Part shown: piece after piece, positions 8,565 to 17,759 of the stretch | Numbering within the stretch: the stretch's first letter is position 1 | Layout: each line of letters starts with the position of its first letter | Origin: CAKZSB01 sp964573105 | Lineage (GTDB): Bacteria > Pseudomonadota > Gammaproteobacteria > Granulosicoccales > Granulosicoccaceae | Length of the DNA: 64,000 nt | Assembly (NCBI GenBank): GCA_964573105.1 | Contig: CAZNIS010000001.1 | Location: 186,001-250,000, forward strand | Direction of reading: 5' to 3' | The notes under the pieces: model-generated | What the model saw: the letters and a program-made list of their open reading frames with translations, nothing else | Databases searched by the model: none | What the model was told of the DNA's origin: nothing | Made by a program: the position numbers and the translations under genes

Positions 8565-9041
8565 CTAGCCCCTGCTGTCCTCGCTGCCTGGAAAAAACGA
8601 TGTATACAGCAATATGGCGGTGCCGACCGAAATCGCGGCATCAGCGATATTGAAAGCCGGCCAATAGAAGCTACCGTAAAACCATTGCACGAAATCTATC
8701 ACGTAGCCCAGATAAACACGGTCGATCAAATTGCCGATGGCGCCGCCCAGCACCAGCGCAAGCCCGGTACCCAACAATCTTTCATGCGGACGCAATCGCG
8801 CGATCCAGACGATCAACACCACACTGATCACTGTGGCAACAATAGTGAAAAACCACCGTTGCCAGCCACCCGCAGTACTGAGAAAACTAAACGCAGCACC
8901 CTTGTTGTACATCAAGGTGAGATTAAATGATGGCATGACCGAAACTGGGTCGTGCAATGTTAATCGTGTGTTGGCCAGCCACTTGGTTAGCTGGTCCAGT
9001 GCGATGACAGTGATGGCGATGGCGTAGAGTCTGGTTTTCAT
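8565..9041 (-). CDS. lspA: Signal peptidase II (prolipoprotein signal peptidase)
   Basis: A 158-residue aspartyl protease with four transmembrane segments that cleaves lipoprotein signal peptides in the inner membrane. The start is ATG 9041, giving MKTRLYAIAITVIALDQLTK as expected; longer in-frame starts would run deep into ileS. Catalytic motifs are present: GNLIDRV and FNIADAAI, each with its active-site Asp, plus MYNKGAAFSFL. It begins 11 bases after the ileS stop and precedes ispH by 23 bases. Likely clients in this window include the WHy lipoprotein and the giant lipoprotein. Confidence 0.96.
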   Translation of the reverse strand: MKTRLYAIAITVIALDQLTKWLANTRLTLHDPVSVMPSFNLTLMYNKGAAFSFLSTAGGWQRWFFTIVATVISVVLIVWIARLRPHERLLGTGLALVLGGAIGNLIDRVYLGYVIDFVQWFYGSFYWPAFNIADAAISVGTAILLYTSFFPGSEDSRG

Positions 9042-9051
9042 ATTGACAAGC

Positions 9052-11877
9052 TCAGGCGTAAGCCCGTTTTTCTCCGTCACCGTCGACGTTTGACACGCAG
9101 CGACCGCACAATTCGGGATGATCGGCTGATTGACCAACATCGGCCTGATGATGCCAGCAGCGCACGCATTTGGGTGCCTCGCTCGCCTGCGCCTGAATCC
9201 ACATCTCACCGTTTTCCAGTTGTGCCTGGCTGGCGTCATCGGGTTTGTCGGACAAGCCATTAACGCCGGCCTCGGAAGTGATCAGGACAAACCGCAGTTC
9301 GGTTTCGAGTCGCTGCAGTAGTGAGACGAGCTCATCATCGCAATAGAGGGCGACTTTTGCGTCGAGGGATGAACCAATCTTAGAGTCGACCCGCAGTGCC
9401 TCCAGCTCTTTCGATACAGCGATACGGCAATCGACCACTCGTTGCCATTCATCCGCTGTATAAAGCGCGTCTTGTGGCAGTGCTGCAAGGCCGTCGTAGT
9501 AGGTTGCGGTGAAGACGGTTTCTTCGCGTTCACCTGGAATATTTTGCCAGATCTCTTCAGCGGTGAAGCTCAGCACCGGTGCGATCCAGCGCGTCATGGC
9601 CTCGATGATGTGATACATCGCGGTTTGCGCCGATCGTCGGGCGTGGCTGTTGGACTGTGTGGTGTATTGTCGGTCCTTGACGATGTCGAGGTAGAAGCCG
9701 CCCAGTTCGGTGGAACAGAAATTGTGGATGCGCTGATAAACCGTGTGGAAGTTGTAGTCATCGAACGCGGTGCGAATTTCATCCTGCAGTCGGAGGGTGC
9801 GATCAATCGCCCACTGATCCAGCGCCAGCAGATCAGAAGTCGGCACCAGATCTGTTGCCGGGTCGAAGCCGTTCAGGTTGGCGAGCAGGAATCGAGCGGT
9901 GTTGCGAATGCGCCGATAGGAATCGGACATCCGGTTCAGGATCTCGTCCGACACACTCATTTCGCCGCGGTAGTCGGTCGCACAGACCCACAGGCGAATG
10001 ATGTCGGCGCCGAGTGTTTTCATCACTTTTTGCGGCGCGATCACATTGCCCAGGGATTTCGACATCTTGCGTCCCTGCTGATCGACGGTGAAGCCGTGCG
10101 TGAGCACTTGTCGATAGGGGGCGATGCCGTTAATCGAAACGCTGGTCAGCAAAGATGAGTGAAACCATCCGCGATGCTGGTCTGAACCCTCCAGATACAT
10201 ATCGGCCGGATAGCTCTGGCCACGTTGTTGAAGCACATGAGAGTATGTAGTGCCGGAGTCAAACCAGACATCCAGCACATCGGTGCTTTTGTCGTACAGA
10301 GCGGCTTCGTTGCCAAGAAAATCCTCTGCCGTCATGTCGTACCAGGCTTGAATGCCGTTTTTCTCGATCGCCTGCGCGGCCTTTTCCATCAGTGCCAGTG
10401 AATCGGGGTGCTTCTCACCAGTCTCTTTGTGAATGAAAAGACAGATCGGAACGCCCCAGAATCTTTGTCGAGAGATACACCAGTCCGGGCGGTTGGCGAT
10501 CATGCCCTCGATGCGAGCCTGGCCCCAATCCGGAACCCAACGCACGGTTTTGATCGCGGCCAGTGCGTCGCGTCGCAAGTGTTGCTCGTCCATCGATACG
10601 AACCATTGCGGCGTAGCGCGAAAGATGATCGGCGTGCGTGTGCGCCAGCAATAGGGGTAGCTGTGTTGAAACGATTTATGTAAAACCAGTTTGCCGTGCT
10701 GACGCAGTTCATCGAGGATGTGATCCTCTGCCTTGTAGACGTGCTCACCGGCAAATTTTTCGACGTGTGCTCCAAAGGTGCCAGCATTGCTGACACCGTT
10801 GATCAGGCCCAGATCGTACTTTTGCCCGGTGTAGAAATCGTCGACGCCGTGATCGGGTGCGGTGTGGACAGCACCGGTACCCGCTTCGGTCGTGACATAG
10901 TCGCCCAGTACCACCAGCGATGTGCGCTCGTAAAACGGATGTTGCAGTGTGGTGCGCTCCAGCGCCTCGCCAGCAAATGTCGAGATGACGGAGTAGTCGC
11001 TGCAGTTGTATCGCTGCATAGCCGAGTCAACCAGCTCGGTTGCGAGGATAACGGCTTCTGTGCCTTCTCCCAGATCGCATTCGACCACGCTGTATTCAAG
11101 TTCCGGGTGCAGCGCGACACCGAGATTGCCAGGGATCGTCCAGGGGGTTGTCGTCCAGATCACGACGCTGATCGGCAAGTCGGTGCGGCTGCTGCCGCAA
11201 AGCTTGTGTAGCTGTGCTGCGTCGGTGGCGCTGAATCGAACGTCGATGGCGGTGGAGGTTTTATCGTGGTAGTCCACCTCGGCCTCAGCCAGTGCCGAGC
11301 GCGCGCCAACACTCCAGTACACGGGCTTGGTGCCCTTGTACACGTGGCCCTTTTCGATCATCTGTCCGAGTGCGCGAACAATGCCGGCCTCGTTCTTGAA
11401 GTCCATCGTCAGATAGGGATCATCCCACTCTGCAAAGATACCCAGTCGTTTGAAATCTTCGCGCTGAGCTTCAAGCTGCTGTTGTGCGTATTCGCGGCAG
11501 CGTGCACGAAAGGTCGCCTCGTCTACTTTCTCGCCCGGTCGACCCAGTTCGGATTCGATTTTGTTTTCGATCGGCAGGCCGTGGCAATCCCAGCCCGGAA
11601 TATAGGGTGAGTCGGCACCATCGAGCTGACGGCTTTTGATGATCATGTCCTTGATCACCTTGTTAACCGCATGCCCGATGTGAATGTCGCCGTTGGCGTA
11701 GGGCGGGCCGTCGTGCAGAATGAACTTCTTTTCGCGATTGGCCGAGGCCGTGCGAATTTTTTGGTAGATGTCCATCTTCTGCCAGCGCTCGAGCATCTCT
11801 GGCTCGCGCTTGGCGAGATTGCCACGCATCGGAAAATCCGTGCTGGGTAAATTGAGTGTGTGCTTATAAGTGCTCAA
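9052..11877 (-). CDS. ileS: Isoleucyl-tRNA synthetase
   Basis: A class I synthetase that charges tRNA-Ile, with a hydrolytic editing domain. The chosen start is TTG at 11877, preceded by CAGGA nine bases away; it yields LSTYKHTLNLPSTDFPMRGN, aligning with the usual IleS N-terminus, and a 941-residue protein of typical size. A longer in-frame start at 11910 adds eleven atypical residues. Visible motifs are the HIGH box (GDIHIGH), WDCHGLPIE, WISRQRFWG-like CISRQRFWGVP, the KMSKS loop (GRKMSKSLGN), and a C-terminal zinc site with CVRC and CGRC. It sits between ribF and lspA in the canonical order. Confidence 0.97.
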   Translation of the reverse strand: MSTYKHTLNLPSTDFPMRGNLAKREPEMLERWQKMDIYQKIRTASANREKKFILHDGPPYANGDIHIGHAVNKVIKDMIIKSRQLDGADSPYIPGWDCHGLPIENKIESELGRPGEKVDEATFRARCREYAQQQLEAQREDFKRLGIFAEWDDPYLTMDFKNEAGIVRALGQMIEKGHVYKGTKPVYWSVGARSALAEAEVDYHDKTSTAIDVRFSATDAAQLHKLCGSSRTDLPISVVIWTTTPWTIPGNLGVALHPELEYSVVECDLGEGTEAVILATELVDSAMQRYNCSDYSVISTFAGEALERTTLQHPFYERTSLVVLGDYVTTEAGTGAVHTAPDHGVDDFYTGQKYDLGLINGVSNAGTFGAHVEKFAGEHVYKAEDHILDELRQHGKLVLHKSFQHSYPYCWRTRTPIIFRATPQWFVSMDEQHLRRDALAAIKTVRWVPDWGQARIEGMIANRPDWCISRQRFWGVPICLFIHKETGEKHPDSLALMEKAAQAIEKNGIQAWYDMTAEDFLGNEAALYDKSTDVLDVWFDSGTTYSHVLQQRGQSYPADMYLEGSDQHRGWFHSSLLTSVSINGIAPYRQVLTHGFTVDQQGRKMSKSLGNVIAPQKVMKTLGADIIRLWVCATDYRGEMSVSDEILNRMSDSYRRIRNTARFLLANLNGFDPATDLVPTSDLLALDQWAIDRTLRLQDEIRTAFDDYNFHTVYQRIHNFCSTELGGFYLDIVKDRQYTTQSNSHARRSAQTAMYHIIEAMTRWIAPVLSFTAEEIWQNIPGEREETVFTATYYDGLAALPQDALYTADEWQRVVDCRIAVSKELEALRVDSKIGSSLDAKVALYCDDELVSLLQRLETELRFVLITSEAGVNGLSDKPDDASQAQLENGEMWIQAQASEAPKCVRCWHHQADVGQSADHPELCGRCVSNVDGDGEKRAYA

Positions 11878-11934
11878 TTGTATTTCCTGTGATCCTTCGT
11901 CATATCGCAAGCGCTGCGGCGGTCTATGTAGAGA

Positions 11935-12891
11935 TCAGTCAGTTGTATTGGCGAACCAGTCTCGGGCCTTTGCTTCATCATCGGCGATCGCGCGTTTCAA
12001 GGCATCTATCGAGTCGAATTTCATTTCATCGCGAACCTTGTGGTGAAAACTCACGCGCAAGCGTTTGCCATAGAGATCTGAATTGAAGTCCAGCAGGTGG
12101 ATTTCAAGGCTCAGCCGGCGTCCGTCTACTGTCGGTTTCTCGCCCAGATTAGCGATGCCGTTGATCGGATTTTGCTCGTCGTCAACCGTTGCACGAACCG
12201 CAAACACGCCACGCAAGGGCGGATTTTTTCCCTCCATCGCCAGATTCGCGGTGGGAAACCCGATTGTCCTGCCAAGTTTCGCGCCATGCACGACGTGGCC
12301 CTGCAATGCGTAGGGTCGACCGAGCAGAGCGGCCGCCGAAGACAGATCGCCGGCTTTCAACAGAGTGCGAATTCTGGTGCTGGAGACGCGCTCGCCAGTG
12401 TGCTCGATGGTGTCGGCCTGCTCGACTGTAAAATTGTGTTTTTGCCCAGCTTCGCGCAGCAGGTTGATGTCGCCCTCGCGCCGCAGGCCAAAGCGAAAGT
12501 CATCCCCCACCAGCAGGTAACGAACTGCCAGGCCGTCCACCAGAACCTGCTGGATGAAGTCGGCCGGGGTCGTTGTGGCCAGTTGGCGATTAAAACGCAG
12601 CAGCAGCAGCTGATCGGCGCGCTGATCGCCGAGCGCATGCCACTTTTCCCGCAGCCAGGTCAGCCGGGGTGGAACGTTTTCCGGGGTGGCGAAGTATTCC
12701 ATTGGCAACGGCTCGAAGCTGATCACGCAGGCGCGCGTCTGCAATTTCCTGGCTTGTGTGGCGACGGCGTCGATCAACGCCGCATGGCCGACATGGATGC
12801 CGTCGAAATTGCCGATAGTGGCAGCGCAGCCACGCTGATGTGGCTGAATATTGTACAGGCCGCGAACAAGTTCCAAGACTGGATTCAACAC
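11935..12891 (-). CDS. ribF: Bifunctional riboflavin kinase / FAD synthetase
   Basis: RibF converts riboflavin to FMN and then FAD. The N-terminal nucleotidyltransferase domain carries TIGNFDGIHVGHAAL and, further on, VGDDFRFGLRREG. The C-terminal flavokinase domain carries the signature GRTIGFPTANL and ends with FDSIDALKRAIADDEAKA. The start is uncertain: the frame is open to an ATG at 12942 inside murJ, but homology begins just before LELVRGLYN, so GTG 12891 (14 bases past the murJ stop) or TTG 12876 is more likely; no strong ribosome binding site decides it. About 318 residues, close to family size. Confidence 0.93.
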   Translation of the reverse strand: MLNPVLELVRGLYNIQPHQRGCAATIGNFDGIHVGHAALIDAVATQARKLQTRACVISFEPLPMEYFATPENVPPRLTWLREKWHALGDQRADQLLLLRFNRQLATTTPADFIQQVLVDGLAVRYLLVGDDFRFGLRREGDINLLREAGQKHNFTVEQADTIEHTGERVSSTRIRTLLKAGDLSSAAALLGRPYALQGHVVHGAKLGRTIGFPTANLAMEGKNPPLRGVFAVRATVDDEQNPINGIANLGEKPTVDGRRLSLEIHLLDFNSDLYGKRLRVSFHHKVRDEMKFDSIDALKRAIADDEAKARDWFANTTD

Positions 12892-12904
12892 CGTTGGCAG
12901 GGAT

Positions 12905-14476
12905 TTACTGATGTGGTTTTCGAAGGTCGCCGGGGCGCACACCAGACAGGTACAGCGCGATCAGATAGCTCAGCACTGCAGCCGCGATTATAGCGCTTAA
13001 GCGCGCGATTCGCCCAGCCGCGTCCAACGCCAGCCAGTGATCTGTCGACGGCGACAACACAAGCAACACTGCACCCATGACAACCGTTGCGAACACAATC
13101 CTGCCGGTCACTGAGATCGTGGTATCCGATATCGAGTAGGCGTTCTCTCGTTGTAGTCGGCGATACAGCATCACCGCCTGCAGCGAGGCAGACATGGCCG
13201 TTGCCAGCGCCAGACCAGTGTGGGCGGGGCCGGCTGAGGTCAGCAACAGCGCGCCGACCAGAATGATATTCATAGCCATGTTAAAGACCATCGCGATGAT
13301 GCCAATTCTGACCGGCGTGCGCGTGTCCTGCCGAGAGAAAAACCCGGGCACCAGAATCTTGATCAGAATAAACCCCGGCAGTGCGAGCGCATAGGCGCGC
13401 AGACTCCAGGCCGACATGTGTACGTCTTCCGCGTCAAACGCGCCATAGCCGAAAAGCGTGGCGAGGATCGGCGCTGCCAGTAGCAACAAGCCCGCGGCAC
13501 AGGGCAGGGCGGTGACCAGCCCCAGACGCATCGCCCAATCGAGCGTGTGCTGAAACTCATTGTTTTGCCCGTGACTGTGAATCGCCGACAAGCGAGGCAG
13601 GATGACGGTGGCGATTGCGATACCGAAAATGCCGAGCGGGAACTCCACCAGCCTGTCCGCGTAGTAGAGCCAGCTGATGCTGCCGGCCTGCAGAAAAGAG
13701 GCGATGATGGTGTCGAGCAGCAGATTGATTTGCGCCACTGACGAGCCAAACGCCGCTGGCAACATCAGGATCAGAATCCGTTTCACGCCGCTGTCATTCC
13801 ATCCCCAGCGCGGCAGCACCAGCAGCCCCAGCTGGTGCAGCGATGGCAATTGAAACGCCAGTTGGACTGCGCCTGCGGCAAACACCCCCCAGGCCAGTGC
13901 GATCACCGGGGTCGGCAACAAGCGAGTGCCCCACAGCGCGGCACTGATCAGGCAGATATTCAAAAAAACCGGGGTGAACGCGGGAACCGCAAATCGTTGA
14001 AAAGAATTGAGAATGCTGCCGGCGTAGGCGACCAGTGAGATAAAAAAGAGATAGGGAAAAGTGATGCGCAACATCTGTGTGGCCAGCGCACGACTTTCCT
14101 CATCGGCGCTGAAGCCAGGGGCAAAGAGGGAAATCAGTTGTGCGGCAAACAGCGAGCCGGCAATGCTCAGCAACAATACAGCGAGACCGAGTGTGCCACT
14201 GACTCGACTGGCGAGTTGCTTCAACTCTTCGTGGCTGCGGTGCTCTTTGTACTCCGTGAATACCGGCACGAAAGACTGTGCAAACGCGCCTTCTGCAAAT
14301 AGTCTGCGAAGAAAATTGGGAATCTTGAATGCGACAAAAAATGCATCGGTCGCCGTTGATGCGCCGAACATGATCGCGAATACCTGATCGCGAACAAACC
14401 CCAGCACGCGCGAGATCATAGTCATCCCGCTGACGATGCTGCTCGAAAGCAGCAGACCCTTGCTTTTACCGCTCAT
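12905..14476 (-). CDS. murJ: Lipid II flippase MurJ (MviN family)
   Basis: A 523-residue polytopic inner-membrane protein with about 14 hydrophobic segments. The N-terminus (SSIVSGMTMISRVLGFVRD) and AEGAFAQSFVPVFTEYK are diagnostic of MurJ, which flips lipid-linked peptidoglycan precursors to the periplasm. The motif LPRLSAIHSHGQN and a conserved C-terminal pattern agree. It is the first gene of the ribF-ileS-lspA-ispH run and is divergent from rpsT, matching the classic gammaproteobacterial arrangement. Start ATG 14476. Confidence 0.95.
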   Translation of the reverse strand: MSGKSKGLLLSSSIVSGMTMISRVLGFVRDQVFAIMFGASTATDAFFVAFKIPNFLRRLFAEGAFAQSFVPVFTEYKEHRSHEELKQLASRVSGTLGLAVLLLSIAGSLFAAQLISLFAPGFSADEESRALATQMLRITFPYLFFISLVAYAGSILNSFQRFAVPAFTPVFLNICLISAALWGTRLLPTPVIALAWGVFAAGAVQLAFQLPSLHQLGLLVLPRWGWNDSGVKRILILMLPAAFGSSVAQINLLLDTIIASFLQAGSISWLYYADRLVEFPLGIFGIAIATVILPRLSAIHSHGQNNEFQHTLDWAMRLGLVTALPCAAGLLLLAAPILATLFGYGAFDAEDVHMSAWSLRAYALALPGFILIKILVPGFFSRQDTRTPVRIGIIAMVFNMAMNIILVGALLLTSAGPAHTGLALATAMSASLQAVMLYRRLQRENAYSISDTTISVTGRIVFATVVMGAVLLVLSPSTDHWLALDAAGRIARLSAIIAAAVLSYLIALYLSGVRPGDLRKPHQ

Positions 14477-14539
14477 GAATAGAGGTTGTTTGCGTCATAT
14501 GAACGGTTGGCATAGCTGTGTGGAAGGGCCGGAATTGGG

Positions 14540-14568
14540 TTGACAAAGAACACTCCAGAGTCGATACT
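14540..14568 (+). promoter_or_regulatory. Sigma-70 promoter for rpsT
   Basis: A perfect -35 TTGACA at 14540-14545 and, after a 17-base spacer, GATACT at 14563-14568 (four of six matches to TATAAT). It lies about 40 bases ahead of the rpsT start codon in the divergent murJ/rpsT region, leaving a short leader. Confidence 0.65.
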
Positions 14569-14607
14569 GGTTTGTTGTATTACTAATTTGAGATCAGGAG
14601 ATAGCGC

Positions 14608-14868
14608 GTGGCCAATTCGCCGCAAGCCCGAAAACGAGCCCGCCAGGCGGAGAAGCACCGCATGCGCAACGCCGGCATGAAGTCGATGATGCGTACCCAG
14701 GTGAAAAAGGTGGTTTACGCCATCGAAGCGGGCGACAAAACCGCAGCACAGGATGCCTACAAAGCAGCTGTGCCGCTTCTGGACAGCATGGCTCGAAAAG
14801 GGCTTATTCACAAAAACAAGGCCGCCCGACACAAGAGCCGCCTGAACGAAAAAATCCGCGCACTGTAG
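14608..14868 (+). CDS. rpsT: Small ribosomal subunit protein S20
   Basis: An 86-residue, strongly basic protein that binds 16S rRNA. The N-terminus ANSPQARKRARQAEKHRMRN and the C-terminal HKNKAARHKSRLNEKI are diagnostic. The start codon is GTG at 14608 with a CAGGAG nearby. E. coli rpsT also uses a non-AUG start (UUG), a feature tied to autogenous translational control by S20; the same may apply here, as inference. It is single, transcribed from the promoter at 14540, and faces proB convergently. Confidence 0.97.
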   Translation: MANSPQARKRARQAEKHRMRNAGMKSMMRTQVKKVVYAIEAGDKTAAQDAYKAAVPLLDSMARKGLIHKNKAARHKSRLNEKIRAL

Positions 14869-14886
14869 CGGACGACTGCTGTTTTC

Positions 14887-14906
14887 CCGTGCGTCTTCTC
14901 GCACGG
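14887..14906 (+). terminator. Hairpin between the convergent rpsT and proB genes
   Basis: CCGTGCG and CGCACGG form a 7-bp stem around a six-base loop, 18 bases after the rpsT stop and 14 bases before the proB stop. There is no T-run on either strand, so this is a weak or Rho-assisted terminator candidate only. Confidence 0.35.
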
Positions 14907-14920
14907 CGATGAACTCGGCT

Positions 14921-16036
14921 TCACAGGGACACCATATTGTCCCTGTTGATGAGTTCGGGTTCGTCAACATAACCCAGAGCCTGTTCGATCTCACTGCTGT
15001 GCAGGCCCATGAGCCGGCGTACTTCACTGGCAGTGTAGTTGACCAACCCACGCGCGATCTCGGTGCCACGCTGATCGATGCACGAAACCAGTTCCCCTCG
15101 ATAGAACTGACCTTCCACCGCTCTCACACCAACCGGTAACAAGCTCGCGGCACCCGCCTTGAGGCGTCTCTGAGCGCCATCGTCTAATACCAGTTTGCCG
15201 CGTACCTTGAGTTGGTTCGCCAGCCACTGTTTGCGTGCGTCGAGCTTTGCCGTGCCCGCTTTCAGGTGTGTGCCGATTGACTCGCCGTCGCGCAGTCTCA
15301 GGATAACGTTTTCCTCATGCCCGCGGGCGATGATCGTGTCAGTGCCGGAGCGGGCGGCGCGCTCGGCTGCGAGCAGTTTGGTCGCCATGCCGCCGCTGCC
15401 GACAGCGCTTTTGCTTGGGCCTGCCATCTCCAGCAGTTTTGGATCGCCGGCCTGGCCATCAGTGACCATGGTGGCCGCGGGGTGCAGCCGGGGATCACGA
15501 TCAAACAGCCCCTCCTGGTCAGTCAGAATGATCAGTTTATCGGCAGTGATCAGGTTGGCGACCAGTGCCGCCAGATTGTCGTTATCGCCGAGTTTGATTT
15601 CATCGGTGGTTACCGTGTCGTTCTCATTGACAACCGGCAGTATGCCCAGCTGCAGCAGCGTAGATAGCGTGCTGCGAGCGTTGAGATATCGTTGCCGACT
15701 GCTCAGATCAGCGTGGGTGAGCAGTATTTGCGCAGTGCCTATGCCGTGCTGCTGTAAGGCTGATTCATAAGTCTGCACCAGGCCCATCTGCCCGACCGCG
15801 GCGGCGGCCTGCAGTTCGTGGATCGAGGCGGGCCGCTGCTGCCAACCGAGTCTGTGCATGCCTTCGGCGATCGAGCCGGACGACACCAGCACCAGCTCGT
15901 CGCCAGCGCTTTTCAGGTGCGCCATCTGCTCGCACCAGTGGCGGATTGCCGATCGATTGAGTCCATCGGCTCCCGAAGTGATCAGCGCACTGCCGATTTT
16001 TATCACCCACCGAACGGGCATACGATCGCTAGCCAT
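14921..16036 (-). CDS. proB: Glutamate 5-kinase with C-terminal PUA domain
   Basis: ProB phosphorylates glutamate in the first step of proline biosynthesis. The kinase domain has VIKIGSALITSGADGLNRS, VLVSSGSIAEGMHRLG, PVVNENDTVTTDEIKLGDND and GSGGMATKL, all typical. A PUA domain fills the last ~90 residues (KLVLDDGAQRRLKAG onward). Start ATG 16036 gives 371 residues, near the usual 367, and overlaps the obgE stop by eight bases, consistent with translational coupling; ATG 16021 is an alternative. No proA is next to it, as is usual for the obgE-proB arrangement. Confidence 0.95.
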   Translation of the reverse strand: MASDRMPVRWVIKIGSALITSGADGLNRSAIRHWCEQMAHLKSAGDELVLVSSGSIAEGMHRLGWQQRPASIHELQAAAAVGQMGLVQTYESALQQHGIGTAQILLTHADLSSRQRYLNARSTLSTLLQLGILPVVNENDTVTTDEIKLGDNDNLAALVANLITADKLIILTDQEGLFDRDPRLHPAATMVTDGQAGDPKLLEMAGPSKSAVGSGGMATKLLAAERAARSGTDTIIARGHEENVILRLRDGESIGTHLKAGTAKLDARKQWLANQLKVRGKLVLDDGAQRRLKAGAASLLPVGVRAVEGQFYRGELVSCIDQRGTEIARGLVNYTASEVRRLMGLHSSEIEQALGYVDEPELINRDNMVSL

Positions 16037-17084
16037 CGACAGGGGCGGGCACTTCATCGCTGTCGGCCAGTTGCTCTGCCTGGGTTTCAATGCGGACCAT
16101 GATGTCACTGCAAAGCTGCGGCAATCCCTTGCCAGTAATGCTGGACACGCTGTACCAGGGGCCCTGCCAGCTCAGTGCATCCAGGGTGGTTTGCACGCGT
16201 TGTTGCCAATCTTCAGGGTCGAGCAAGTCCATTTTATTAAACACCAGCCAGCGTTCTTTGGTGGCCAGCGCGTCGTCGTATTTTTCTAGCTCATGCACTA
16301 ATTGCAGTGCAGCTTCGGCTGGATCGTGTTCGTCGAACGGCACCAGATCGATTACATGCAACAGCAGCCCGGTACGCGCCAGATGGCGCAAAAACCGAAT
16401 GCCCAGGCCCTGGCCTTCCGCCGCACCTTGAATCAGGCCCGGGATATCTGCCATGACGAAACTGCGGTGCGCCTCGACACTGATGACGCCCAGATTGGGG
16501 TGGAGTGTGGTGAACGGGTAGTCTGCGACCTTTGGCTGTGCGGCAGATACCTTGCGGATCAATGATGATTTGCCGGCATTCGGGTAACCCAACAGCCCAA
16601 CATCGGCCAATAACTTCAGTTCCAGTAATAATTCGCGACGCTCACCGGGTGTGCCGTTAGTGGTCTTGCGCGGCGCGCGGTTGGTCGAGCTTTTAAACCG
16701 CGTATTGCCCAGCCCGTGCACGCCGCCAGCTGCTACCAGTGCCTGTTGTCCATCTTCGGTGATGTCGGCGATCAGCTCGCCGGTCTCGCGATCATAGGCC
16801 ATGGTGCCCACCGGCACACGGATCACCTTGTCACTACCCTTGCGCCCGGTGCAGTTGGCACCCGATCCGTTTTTGCCGCGTTCGGCCTGATAGGTGCGAA
16901 TGTGCCTGAAATCGACCAGCGTATTGATGTTGCCATCGCCACACAGGTAGACGCTGCCGCCATTGCCGCCGTCACCACCATCCGGACCACCGCGCGGGAT
17001 GTACTTTTCGCGTCGAAAGCTCAGGCAGCCATTGCCGCCGTCACCGGCGATGACCTTGATTCTGGCCTCGTCTACAAATTTCAT
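16029..17084 (-). CDS. obgE: Obg-family GTPase
   Basis: A 351-residue GTPase (ObgE/CgtA) acting in large ribosomal subunit assembly and stress signalling. Residues 1-158 are the glycine-rich Obg fold (DGGNGCLSFRREKYIPRGGP). The G domain has the P-loop GYPNAGKSS at 166-174, the G3 motif DIPGLIQGA and the G4 motif NKMD. It lies between rpmA and proB in the normal order, but an intrinsic terminator separates it from rpmA, so it likely has its own promoter or depends on readthrough. Confidence 0.96.
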   Translation of the reverse strand: MKFVDEARIKVIAGDGGNGCLSFRREKYIPRGGPDGGDGGNGGSVYLCGDGNINTLVDFRHIRTYQAERGKNGSGANCTGRKGSDKVIRVPVGTMAYDRETGELIADITEDGQQALVAAGGVHGLGNTRFKSSTNRAPRKTTNGTPGERRELLLELKLLADVGLLGYPNAGKSSLIRKVSAAQPKVADYPFTTLHPNLGVISVEAHRSFVMADIPGLIQGAAEGQGLGIRFLRHLARTGLLLHVIDLVPFDEHDPAEAALQLVHELEKYDDALATKERWLVFNKMDLLDPEDWQQRVQTTLDALSWQGPWYSVSSITGKGLPQLCSDIMVRIETQAEQLADSDEVPAPVDG

Positions 17085-17133
17085 CGAGTTAACCGGTGTT
17101 CAGTGGGGCGGTGGGCCGGGGGTGGCCACACAC

Positions 17134-17159
17134 AAAAAACCCCGCAGCAGCGGGGTTTT
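17134..17159 (-). terminator. Intrinsic terminator after rpmA
   Basis: AAAACCCCGC and GCGGGGTTTT form a perfect 10-bp stem around a four-base loop. On the minus strand it ends in six T residues, a textbook Rho-independent terminator 21 bases after the rpmA stop and about 50 bases before the obgE start. Confidence 0.9.
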
Positions 17160-17179
17160 GTCAGCGGAGTCGCGTGCGC

Positions 17180-17440
17180 TTAGGCGTTGTCGACGACGCT
17201 GACGAATTTGCGGTTTTTCGGTCCGCCGGTGTGGAACTTAACCACGCCGTCGGCTTTGGCGAACAGCGTATGGTCCTTGCCCACGCCTACGTTGACGCCT
17301 GCATGGACACGCGTGCCGCGCTGTCGAATCAGGATATTGCCAGCGAGTACAGCCTCGCCGCCGTATTTTTTTACGCCCAGGCGTTTGGACTCAGAATCGC
17401 GGCCGTTCCTGGTGCTGCCGCCAGCTTTTTTATGTGCCAT
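17180..17440 (-). CDS. rpmA: Large ribosomal subunit protein L27
   Basis: An 86-residue protein. The N-terminus AHKKAGGSTRNGRDSESKRL and the core GNILIRQRGTRVHAGVNVG are unmistakable L27, which reaches the peptidyl-transferase centre. Start ATG 17440 with GGGA nearby. Normally rplU (L21) lies immediately upstream in the same operon; here only about 320 bases separate rpmA from the divergent ispB start and no L21-like frame is visible in them. Confidence 0.97.
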   Translation of the reverse strand: MAHKKAGGSTRNGRDSESKRLGVKKYGGEAVLAGNILIRQRGTRVHAGVNVGVGKDHTLFAKADGVVKFHTGGPKNRKFVSVVDNA

Positions 17441-17759
17441 TGAATTTTCCCGTTGGACTAACCATCAATCAGGGTTAGCCTGTGTTCCACAAGCCGCATT
17501 GGCCTGCCGGATTACCAGCAACTGTTGCGCCGTGTGGGCTAAATTGTTTGTGCCGGCTGGTTTCCGGAACTAATTGACGCCGTGCTCATCGAAATGGATT
17601 GCGCAGCCAAGCCCTCAATAATAGACTGCTACAACATATGAGTCAATTTATTGAAACACGAAACGCCCGTGATTTGGCACTGCCTGAAACGACAACCACG
17701 CCAACTATCGGCGCAGCGTGTTACTGTCTGCTACCCCCCGAAACCTACCCGAACGATTG

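Noticed and set aside
9442..10158. A 238-codon plus-strand frame inside ileS
   Set aside because: It is antisense to a complete, well-conserved gene and has no domain character of its own.
12097..12993. A 298-codon plus-strand frame
   Set aside because: It is antisense to ribF and the murJ end, both clearly real.
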